Shown here: piece after piece, positions 33,224-39,379 of the stretch
How positions within the stretch are numbered: position 1 is the stretch's first letter
Layout: each line of letters starts with the position of its first letter
NCBI GenBank assembly: GCA_020026075.1
Contig: JAHHQZ010000014.1
Span: 1-39,379, forward strand
Reading direction: 5' to 3'
DNA length: 39,379 nucleotides
Source: Actinobacillus sp.
Lineage (GTDB): Bacteria > Pseudomonadota > Gammaproteobacteria > Enterobacterales > Pasteurellaceae
Position numbers and translations under genes: made by a program
The notes under the pieces: generated by a model
The model's database searches: none
The model's input: the letters and a program-made list of their open reading frames with translations, nothing else
Told to the model about the DNA's origin: nothing

Positions 33224-34729
33224 TTATTCGTTATCTTCCCATTTTTCTGCACGTTTAACGGCTTTTTTCCAGCCTTTGTAACGGCGTTCACGTTTTTCTT
33301 CATCGTGATCAGGTAAGAAACTACGTTCCACGGCGGCTTTGTTTTGGAGTTCTTCTAGGTTTTTCCAGAAACCTGTGGCTAAACCCGCAAGGTAAGCGGC
33401 ACCGAGTGCGGTCACTTCTTTCACTACTGGGCGTTCTACGATGGTGTCAAGAATGTCCGCTTGGAATTGCATTAAGAAGTTATTGGCTGTTGCGCCGCCG
33501 TCTACACGTAAGGCTTTGAGTTTGTCGCCACTGTCGGACTGCATTGCTTCTAGCACGTCACGAGCTTGGTAAGCGATGGATTCCAACGTTGCACGCACGA
33601 TGTGGTTGCGGTTTGCACCACGTGTTAAGCCCACGATGGTACCACGAGCATACGGATCCCAATATGGTGCACCTAAACCTGTGAAGGCTGGAACCACGTA
33701 TACGCCGTTACAGTTGTCCACTTTTTGTGCGAAGTATTCACTATCTTGTGCGTCGTGGATGATTTTTAATTCATCACGCAACCATTGGATCGCTGCACCA
33801 GCTACAAAGATTGAGCCTTCTAGGGCGTACGCTGGACCGCCTTTTGCATCACAAGCAATAGTGGTGAGCAAGCCGTTTTTGGACTCAACCGCTTTATCAC
33901 CTGTATGCATTAACATAAAGCAACCTGTGCCGTAGGTGTTTTTCGCTTGGCCAGATTTCACGCAAAAGTGACCATAAAGCGCAGCTTGTTGGTCGCCTGC
34001 AATACCTGCCACAGGAATACGCACGCCGCCCATACCACCGATGTTGGTTTGTCCGTAGATTTCAGAAGAATTTTTCACTTCTGGCAACATTGAGCGTGGA
34101 ATGTCGAGCAATTCGAGCATTTTGTCATCCCACTGTTTGGTATGAATGTTGAACAACATTGTGCGTGAGGCATTGGTGTAGTCGGTTACGTGTACACGGC
34201 CTTGGGTTAATTTCCACACCAGCCACGTATCCACCGTACCGAATAATAATTCGCCACGTTCTGCTTTTTCACGAGCGCCTTCTACGTTGTCTAAGATCCA
34301 TTTCACTTTGGTACCAGAGAAGTACGGATCCACCACTAAACCTGTGGTTTTGCGAACGTAATCTTCGTGACCGTCCGCTTTGAGTTGATCGGTGATCGGC
34401 GCAGTACGGCGACATTGCCACACAATGGCGTTGTAAATAGGTTTACCTGTTTCTTTTTCCCAAACAATGGTAGTTTCACGCTGGTTGGTAATACCGATCC
34501 CTGCGATGGTATCAGGACGAATGTCTGCTTTCGCTACCACTTCGTGCAATACAGAACTTTGGCTCGCCCAGATTTCCATCGGGTCGTGTTCTACCCAGCC
34601 TGCTTTTGGATAAATTTGCGTAAATTCACGCTGTGCCACTGCAACCACATTGGCATCGTGGTCTAGAAGCAACGCACGAGAGCTGGTTGTACCTTGATCT
34701 AACGCAATGATGAATTTTTTCTCAGACAT
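33224..34729 (-). CDS. glpK: Glycerol kinase GlpK
   Basis: 501 residues from the ATG at 34729, which has AAGGAGA upstream. An in-frame extension of 20 residues upstream overlaps repeat copy 10 and is not supported. Phosphorylates glycerol to sn-glycerol-3-phosphate. FGGY-kinase signatures include LDQGTTSSRALL at the start and GGATANNFLMQFQADI near 400. The stretch equivalent to E. coli PGIETTERN, the EIIA-Glc binding loop, is here PDHDEEKRE. Inducer exclusion through EIIA-Glc is therefore not expected, as known for H. influenzae glycerol kinase. No glpF lies beside it. Confidence 0.97.
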   Translation of the reverse strand: MSEKKFIIALDQGTTSSRALLLDHDANVVAVAQREFTQIYPKAGWVEHDPMEIWASQSSVLHEVVAKADIRPDTIAGIGITNQRETTIVWEKETGKPIYNAIVWQCRRTAPITDQLKADGHEDYVRKTTGLVVDPYFSGTKVKWILDNVEGAREKAERGELLFGTVDTWLVWKLTQGRVHVTDYTNASRTMLFNIHTKQWDDKMLELLDIPRSMLPEVKNSSEIYGQTNIGGMGGVRIPVAGIAGDQQAALYGHFCVKSGQAKNTYGTGCFMLMHTGDKAVESKNGLLTTIACDAKGGPAYALEGSIFVAGAAIQWLRDELKIIHDAQDSEYFAQKVDNCNGVYVVPAFTGLGAPYWDPYARGTIVGLTRGANRNHIVRATLESIAYQARDVLEAMQSDSGDKLKALRVDGGATANNFLMQFQADILDTIVERPVVKEVTALGAAYLAGLATGFWKNLEELQNKAAVERSFLPDHDEEKRERRYKGWKKAVKRAEKWEDNE

Positions 34730-34756
34730 AGTCGTCTCCTTAGTTGAAAATAATCT

Positions 34757-34785
34757 AGGTCGGAATTTTTGCGAAAATTCCAGCG
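34757..34785. repeat. Dispersed palindromic repeat, copy 10
   Basis: AGGTCGGAATTTTTGCGAAA then ATTCCAGCG: a compact hairpin between glpQ and glpK, placed 3 bp after the glpQ stop. Confidence 0.75.
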
Positions 34786-34788
34786 CCA

Positions 34789-35877
34789 TTATTTGTGAGC
34801 GTTACCGCCTTGTTGTTCAAGGAACATTACTCCGGTGTCAGGGAAATCCGTAAACACTCCCGTTGCCCCTGCATGATTAAACAAGGCATCGTACATTTGG
34901 TTTACGTTGGTAAAGAATGGCGGTAGTGCATCTTTACGCACGGTGTATGGATGAAGTTCCATTTTAGTTTTGGCGATTTCTTTCACCAGTGGCGTGTATT
35001 TAATGTCGCCCACTTTGGAATTTTTATCGTCAATCAGCATATACCAGCCAGGTCCAACGCCGTCCGCGTATTTACTCACTTCCTGCATTGCATTTGGTTT
35101 GAACATCCAATCGTAATCATAGTTCACCCATTTGCCTGCTTTATTTTTTTCTTCCGTTTCGTGCCAGTCGGTGTACGCCACTAATTGCACAAGTTTCAAA
35201 TCCATTCCCAGTTGCGGTAAGAGATCTTTTTTGATGCGTTTTAACTCATTGAAGTCAAAGGTTTGCAAATAAACCTTATCGGATTTTTTGGTATAACCGT
35301 ATTTCTTCAGCATTTTGAGCGTAGCCATTGCAATATCTTTGCCCGCTTGGTGATGCAGCCACGGTGCTTTAATTTCAGGATAAATACCAATTTTACGGCC
35401 TGTGGTTTTTTCTAGACCTTGAATAAATTGCAGTTCTTTTTCAAATGTATGAATTTCAAAAGACGGTTTCCATAATGGGAAACGATCAGGATAAACCAGC
35501 ACTTGTTTACCATCTTTCATTTTAAAGTTTTCCGTCATTTTTAGGCTTTGTAACTCTTTTAATGTGAAATCCATCACATAAAAATGTCCATTGCGTTTAC
35601 GACTTGGGAAAACTTCTGCCACGTTAGTAATACCATCTAAATAAGGGTCGTGAATAACCACGAGATAATTATCTTTGGTCATTGCTAAGTCTTGTTCCAC
35701 ATAGTCGGCTTTTTGCCCAACCGCTAAGGCTTTAGATACAAGGGTGTGTTCTGGTAAATAACCACTAGCTCCACGATGAGCGATGATGATTTTGCCATCA
35801 TCAGATTGTGCAAACGCTGAACCAGCAAGACTTGCAGTAAACAAAGCGGCGGTTAAACCAAGTTTTTTTATTTTCAT
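34789..35877 (-). CDS. glpQ: Glycerophosphodiester phosphodiesterase GlpQ (protein D homologue, non-lipidated)
   Basis: 362 residues. Hydrolyses glycerophosphodiesters to glycerol-3-phosphate and an alcohol. Catalytic His34 and Arg35 (AHRGASGYLPEHT), metal ligands Glu61 and Asp63, and His76 (VIHDPYLDG) are present. The mature sequence closely follows H. influenzae protein D. The signal peptide here, however, ends GSAFAQSDD, has no cysteine, and looks like a signal-peptidase-I substrate, whereas H. influenzae protein D is a lipoprotein (LAGC). The enzyme is therefore probably soluble in the periplasm. The gene lies between glpT and glpK, each boundary carrying a hairpin. Confidence 0.95.
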   Translation of the reverse strand: MKIKKLGLTAALFTASLAGSAFAQSDDGKIIIAHRGASGYLPEHTLVSKALAVGQKADYVEQDLAMTKDNYLVVIHDPYLDGITNVAEVFPSRKRNGHFYVMDFTLKELQSLKMTENFKMKDGKQVLVYPDRFPLWKPSFEIHTFEKELQFIQGLEKTTGRKIGIYPEIKAPWLHHQAGKDIAMATLKMLKKYGYTKKSDKVYLQTFDFNELKRIKKDLLPQLGMDLKLVQLVAYTDWHETEEKNKAGKWVNYDYDWMFKPNAMQEVSKYADGVGPGWYMLIDDKNSKVGDIKYTPLVKEIAKTKMELHPYTVRKDALPPFFTNVNQMYDALFNHAGATGVFTDFPDTGVMFLEQQGGNAHK

Positions 35878-35920
35878 ACGTTTCTCCTACAAAGGGACGT
35901 TAAGGGGGAAATGAGAGAAT

Positions 35921-35950
35921 AAAAAAGGTAAGCCCTTACGAGCTTACCTT
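35921..35950 (-). terminator. glpT terminator
   Basis: Stem AAGGTAAGC/GCTTACCTT with an 8-nt loop. On the minus strand it is followed by T6 (35921-35926). It begins 8 bp after the glpT stop. Confidence 0.9.
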
Positions 35951-35957
35951 ATATGGA

Positions 35958-37349
35958 TTACTTACTATTCATCACTTCTTGATGATGTTTATTTTCTTGC
36001 ACCATTGTGAGAAGTAGCAACAAACACGCAATCACAGAACCTGCGATCATAATGTGGAAACCACTATCCCAACCGTATTTCGTTACAGACCAACCGATGA
36101 TAGCACTTGCTGCTACAGAACCACCTAAGTAGCCGAATAAGCCTGTGAAACCAGCAGCTGTACCAGCAGCTTTTTTCGGTGCTAATTCAAGAGCGTGTAA
36201 ACCGATAAGCATTACAGGGCCGTAGATTAAGAAACCAACCACAACCATCATTGCCATCGCAACGTCTTGTGATGGTGTTATCCAGTAAATGTAAAGTGCG
36301 ACAGTAGTTGCTGCCATAAAGACGAAACCGGTTAAACCACGTTTGGATTTGAACACATAGTCAGATACCCAGCCGCAGAATAACGTACCTGGAATAGCTG
36401 CGATTTCATAAAGGGCATAAGCAGTGGATGATTTATCAATGTTGAAGTGTCGTACTTCTTTTAAGTAAGTTGGCGCCCAGTCCAAAACACCGTAACGGAT
36501 TAAGTATACAAACACGTTTGCAATGGCAATGTACCAAAGAAGTTTGTTTTTGAATACATATTCCACAAAGATTTCTTTTACAGGTAATTCTTTTTCGGAT
36601 TTTTCTGCATCGTAATCATCTGGATAGTCGTTTTTATATTCTTCGATTGATGGTAAACCACAAGATTGCGGAGTATCACGCATTACAACAAATACCAGCA
36701 CAGCGGCGATCATTGCAGCAACACCAGGATACCAAAGCGCTTCTTGCCAAATGTATTTTTGTGATACGTCATTGATTGAAGGGATATTGTGGTTGTAAGC
36801 ATAAATGCTGGTTGCAAGCATTAATAATAACGCAGGTACTGCACCACCTAAGTTATGTGCCGTATTCCAAATAGAAACGATAGTTCCACGTTCTTTTTTA
36901 GACCACCAGTGAACCATTGTACGTCCGCACGGCGGCCACCCCATACCTTGGAACCAACCGTTTAAGAAAAGTAAAAATGCGATCACATAAATAGAGCTGG
37001 TTGCCCAAGGGAATAACCCCATTGCCACCATTGTTGCCCCTGAAAGGAACAAACCTAAACTTAAAAATGCACGGGCGTTAGAACGGTCAGACACCGAACC
37101 CATAATGAATTTAGACACACCGTAAGCAATGGATACGAACGCTAAAGCGTAACCTAAATCCGCTTTGGTATACATACCAGATTCAATCATACCTGGCATC
37201 GCTAGGGCGAAATTTTTACGTACGAAATAATAAGCGGCATAGCCGAAGAAAATACCCATAAATACCTGCCAACGTAGGCGGCGGTATGTCGGGTCTATTT
37301 TATCCGCATTGAGTCGCTCAATGTGCGGTGCGGGTTTTAAGAAGCTCAT
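35958..37349 (-). CDS. glpT: Glycerol-3-phosphate/phosphate antiporter GlpT
   Basis: 463 residues, a 12-helix major facilitator protein of the organophosphate:Pi antiporter family. Recognisable stretches include YRRLRWQVFMGIFFGYAAYY at the N-terminus, NGWFQGMGWPPCGRTMVHWW, and AGTAAGFTGLFGYLGG. It imports G3P, made outside by GlpQ, in exchange for phosphate. Start at 37349 with AGGAGA eight bases upstream. The preceding glpD terminator lies 29 bp upstream, so glpT needs read-through or its own promoter. Confidence 0.96.
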   Translation of the reverse strand: MSFLKPAPHIERLNADKIDPTYRRLRWQVFMGIFFGYAAYYFVRKNFALAMPGMIESGMYTKADLGYALAFVSIAYGVSKFIMGSVSDRSNARAFLSLGLFLSGATMVAMGLFPWATSSIYVIAFLLFLNGWFQGMGWPPCGRTMVHWWSKKERGTIVSIWNTAHNLGGAVPALLLMLATSIYAYNHNIPSINDVSQKYIWQEALWYPGVAAMIAAVLVFVVMRDTPQSCGLPSIEEYKNDYPDDYDAEKSEKELPVKEIFVEYVFKNKLLWYIAIANVFVYLIRYGVLDWAPTYLKEVRHFNIDKSSTAYALYEIAAIPGTLFCGWVSDYVFKSKRGLTGFVFMAATTVALYIYWITPSQDVAMAMMVVVGFLIYGPVMLIGLHALELAPKKAAGTAAGFTGLFGYLGGSVAASAIIGWSVTKYGWDSGFHIMIAGSVIACLLLLLTMVQENKHHQEVMNSK

Positions 37350-37370
37350 AGCGTTCTCCTATTAAAATTA

Positions 37371-37396
37371 AAAAAAAGGGGGCGGTTATCCCCCCC
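37371..37396 (-). terminator. glpD terminator
   Basis: On the minus strand a G7 run pairs with C5 across a short ATAACCG loop and is followed by about eight T's. It lies between glpD and glpT. An 8-bp inverted repeat AACTAATT/AATTAGTT (37405-37423) overlaps the glpD stop just before it. Confidence 0.85.
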
Positions 37397-37421
37397 AAGC
37401 CTACAACTAATTATAAATTAG

Positions 37422-38978
37422 TTAGAAATGATATTGTTTTGCCAATATTTGGAAATGTTCAACTTGGTCAGCCACCCATTGGGCATCTTTCCCTTGTTCT
37501 TTTGCCATACATTGTGCAACTTTTTCCGCACTTTCACTAGCTGCTCTTGCATCCAAGAACAGTAAGCGAATACGGCGTGCGAGAATATCTTCCACTGATT
37601 GTGCCATTTCTTCACGCATACCCCAAATGATTTCTGCCATTGTGTACGGATACGCAGGGTGAATTTTTTCTGCTAACGCAGGATCTTGTGCGATTAACGC
37701 TTCAATTTTCGGTAAATCACTACCGTAGAAAGCCAAAGGATTATTGAAATCCGCTGGTGCATAGCCGTGAATACGCAAATCTGCAGTTTTACATTCACGG
37801 GCTGGCAACAAGTTTGCTTGAATCGCAGCATCTAGCGTGTCTTCCGCCATTTGACGATAGGTTGTCCATTTACCACCGATAATATCCACCAAACCAGAAT
37901 GATTCACTTCTACTTTATGGCTGCGAGAAACTTCTTTGGTTGATTTACTTTCATCTTTCGGGGCTGCTAACGGACGCAAACCAACATAAACGCTCAACAC
38001 GTCATCACGAGTAGGGGCTTCCACTAAATAATCTTTCGCAGTCGCCAAAATGAAATCCACTTCTTGTTCAAGTGGTTTCGGTTCGTATTCAGCGTCTTTC
38101 ACCAATGTATCGGTAGTACCAACCACTAATTTATTGTGCCAAGGCACCGCAAATAGTACACGACCATCGGATGTTTTCGGCACCATCAACGCAGAATCAC
38201 CAGGTAAGAATTTACGATCAATCACCAAATGAATTCCTTGACTTGGCACGATAGTATCGCCCGCTTGTGGGTTATCCATCTTATTGATTTCATTTGTGAA
38301 AACCCCAGTGGCGTTAATCACGCATTTAGCTTTAATGTCAAAGGTTTCACCATCTAGCATATCTTTGGCTTCCACACCGCAGATTTTACCATTGGCATCT
38401 TTTTCCAAACCAACCACACCACAATAGTTCACCACCGTTGCGCCATTATCTACCGCCGTTTGTGCAAGGTTCACCGCCAAACGAGCGTCATCAAACTGAC
38501 CATCATAATAGCAAACGCCATTTTTCACTTTGGTTGGTTTTACGCCTGCTAAGGACTCATTCGCCTGACGTTTATTTAAATATTGTGTACGACCAATGCT
38601 CAATTTGCCTGCAAGCATATCGTAAACGGTTAAACCCAAGGTGTAATACGGTGCAGTCCACCACTGTTCACCAGGGATAATAAAGGCTTCGCTTTTGAAT
38701 AAATGCGGTGCATTGTGCGCAATACGACCACGTTCACGTAGCGCCTCACGCACTAATTTCACATCTCCCTGTGCCAAATAACGCACACCACCGTGTACTA
38801 ATTTTGTACTACGGCTTGAAGTACCTTTGGCAAAGTCTGCTCGCTCTAAAAGCAAAGTAGAAAAACCACGAGTCGCCGCATCCACTGCGATACCTAATCC
38901 ACTGGCACCACCACCAATAATCACAACATCCCACGTTTGTTGGGCTTTTGCATTTTGTAACTGGTCTTGACGTGTCAT
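37422..38978 (-). CDS. glpD: Aerobic glycerol-3-phosphate dehydrogenase GlpD
   Basis: 518 residues from the ATG at 38978, chosen because GAGGTGG lies just upstream. An in-frame extension by 23 residues has no ribosome-binding site and overlaps the promoter. A flavoprotein that oxidises G3P to dihydroxyacetone phosphate and feeds electrons to quinones. The FAD fold is clear: VVIIGGGASGLGIAVDAATR near the N-terminus, LVHGGVRYL, and WTTYRQMAEDTLD. It is the first gene of glpD-glpT-glpQ-glpK, with a regulated promoter upstream. Confidence 0.96.
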   Translation of the reverse strand: MTRQDQLQNAKAQQTWDVVIIGGGASGLGIAVDAATRGFSTLLLERADFAKGTSSRSTKLVHGGVRYLAQGDVKLVREALRERGRIAHNAPHLFKSEAFIIPGEQWWTAPYYTLGLTVYDMLAGKLSIGRTQYLNKRQANESLAGVKPTKVKNGVCYYDGQFDDARLAVNLAQTAVDNGATVVNYCGVVGLEKDANGKICGVEAKDMLDGETFDIKAKCVINATGVFTNEINKMDNPQAGDTIVPSQGIHLVIDRKFLPGDSALMVPKTSDGRVLFAVPWHNKLVVGTTDTLVKDAEYEPKPLEQEVDFILATAKDYLVEAPTRDDVLSVYVGLRPLAAPKDESKSTKEVSRSHKVEVNHSGLVDIIGGKWTTYRQMAEDTLDAAIQANLLPARECKTADLRIHGYAPADFNNPLAFYGSDLPKIEALIAQDPALAEKIHPAYPYTMAEIIWGMREEMAQSVEDILARRIRLLFLDARAASESAEKVAQCMAKEQGKDAQWVADQVEHFQILAKQYHF

Positions 38979-39018
38979 AATCCACCTCAAATAACTAAAT
39001 AATATTCCACGGCTACTA

Positions 39019-39080
39019 ATGGTAAGAAAAAATCCGAATTTGAACAAATACTTTATGTTCGTTTTGTGATCAGGTTCACA
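39019..39080 (-). promoter_or_regulatory. glpD promoter with CRP and GlpR-like sites
   Basis: A perfect CRP core, TGTGA-N6-TCACA, lies at 39065-39080. On the minus strand TTGTTC (39042-39047), a 17-bp spacer and TACCAT (39019-39024) form a weak promoter. Its predicted start point puts the CRP centre about 61 bp upstream, the classical class I position. AACGAACATA (39054-39063) is a perfect half of the GlpR operator; the other half is poor. Confidence 0.6.
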
Positions 39081-39181
39081 TTATTTTGAGCGTTTTGGAA
39101 AGCTTAGATTAAAATTACATCAATTTTTCGTAAGTAACTTAACGAATAACACATTTATTTTGTAAAAAAATCGTAAAAGGC

Positions 39182-39209
39182 TAGGCCGGAATTTTTCATA
39201 AAATTTTTA
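39182..39209. repeat. Dispersed palindromic repeat, copy 11 (left half)
   Basis: TAGGCCGGAATTTTTCATAA then AATTTTTA, in the divergent region between glpD and the gene at the right edge. Confidence 0.7.
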
Positions 39210-39243
39210 AACCGCTCCTGCACTAAACCAAAGAAAATTTCGG

Positions 39244-39249
39244 TATAAT
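39244..39249 (+). promoter_or_regulatory. -10 element of the right-edge gene
   Basis: A perfect TATAAT, 65 bp before the ATG. The -35 position (CACTAA at 17 bp) is weak. Confidence 0.5.
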
Positions 39250-39314
39250 CGCCCCATTTCACAGGCTTAAAACGCCCTTTAAAGCCAATTTAAATCATAT
39301 TTTTAAGGATAATT

Positions 39315-39379
39315 ATGACAGCCAACAGCCAACAGCCAACAGCCAACAGCCAACAGCCAACAGCCAACAGCCAACAGCC
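39315..39379 (+). CDS. 5' end of a gene with a heptanucleotide repeat after its start (partial)
   Basis: An ATG at 39315 follows AAGGAT at proper spacing and a TATAAT box upstream. Everything after it in the window is a 7-bp tandem repeat that would encode a repeating peptide, TANSQQP. All three frames of a 7-bp repeat encode the same cyclic peptide without stops, so the tract can stay open whatever its length while copy number decides which frame enters the body of the gene. The product cannot be recognised because the window ends here. Phase-variable genes of Haemophilus relatives (LPS transferases, adhesins, receptors) have this architecture. Confidence 0.7.
   Translation, partial: MTANSQQPTANSQQPTANSQQ
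39318..39379. repeat. Heptanucleotide tandem repeat, at least 8.9 copies
   Basis: ACAGCCA is repeated eight full times plus six bases, with no mismatch, up to the last base of the window. The true copy number is unknown. Confidence 0.97.

Noticed and set aside
37378..37396. G5/C7 homopolymer runs as a phase-variation switch
   Set aside because: The runs pair with each other and are followed by a T-run on the minus strand, so they are explained as the glpD terminator.
39318..39379. Right-edge repeat as a CRISPR array
   Set aside because: The 7-bp units are directly tandem with no spacers.

Overview
The window looks like a chromosomal segment from a member of the Pasteurellaceae (Haemophilus/Aggregatibacter-like). 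Three things point there: the yebC-ruvC-ruvA-ruvB gene order, a GlpQ very close to Haemophilus protein D, and a few copies of the Haemophilus-type DNA uptake sequence. I cannot name the genus. The window ends inside a short tandem repeat, as a contig broken at a repeat would.

Layout. 79-4376 (minus strand): cell-wall and DNA-repair housekeeping (murI, ruvB, ruvA, ruvC), a small MliC/Acp-like lipoprotein gene and yebC. 4675-6504 (plus): pyrG, behind a leader carrying an apparently orphan intrinsic terminator, then yacG. 6599-14600 (minus): an eight-gene iron-uptake cluster of the FTR1/P19 type (FetM-like permease, P19, a DUF2318 membrane protein with a YHS-like tail, two FtsX/MacB permeases, an ABC ATPase, a thioredoxin-like lipoprotein and a cytochrome c). 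The likely division of labour is periplasmic iron binding by P19, transport by the FTR1 permease, and redox or energy coupling by the remaining proteins. 14817-15620 (plus): suhB.

15703-24316 (minus) is an accessory island: a type I restriction-modification locus, hsdM-hsdS ... hsdR. Between hsdS and hsdR lie a DUF3800 protein, an overlapping 160-residue protein of unrecognised family, and a RhuM-family protein. The first two are markedly AT-rich and translationally coupled, and are the best candidates here for an undescribed defence module. A decayed copy of the hsdR 5' end lies upstream of rhuM, and a plus-strand terminator with no assigned gene lies beside it.

24427-31806: LTA-synthase-family sulfatase, eno, ridA, priA and yeiH, followed by slyD and a hemerythrin-like protein (to 33100). 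33224-38978 (minus): glycerol and glycerol-3-phosphate use (glpD, glpT, glpQ, glpK) with a perfect CRP core site and a GlpR-like operator upstream of glpD. GlpQ hydrolyses glycerophosphodiesters in the periplasm, GlpT imports the G3P, GlpK phosphorylates glycerol and GlpD oxidises G3P to DHAP.

Two sequence-scale signals stand out. A palindromic repeat with consensus arms AGGCCGGAATATT/AATATTCCGGCCT around a CAAAATTTTG core occurs about eleven times between genes, often as a terminator. At the right edge, a new plus-strand gene starts with a run of almost nine perfect 7-bp repeats directly after its ATG, the architecture of a phase-variable gene.
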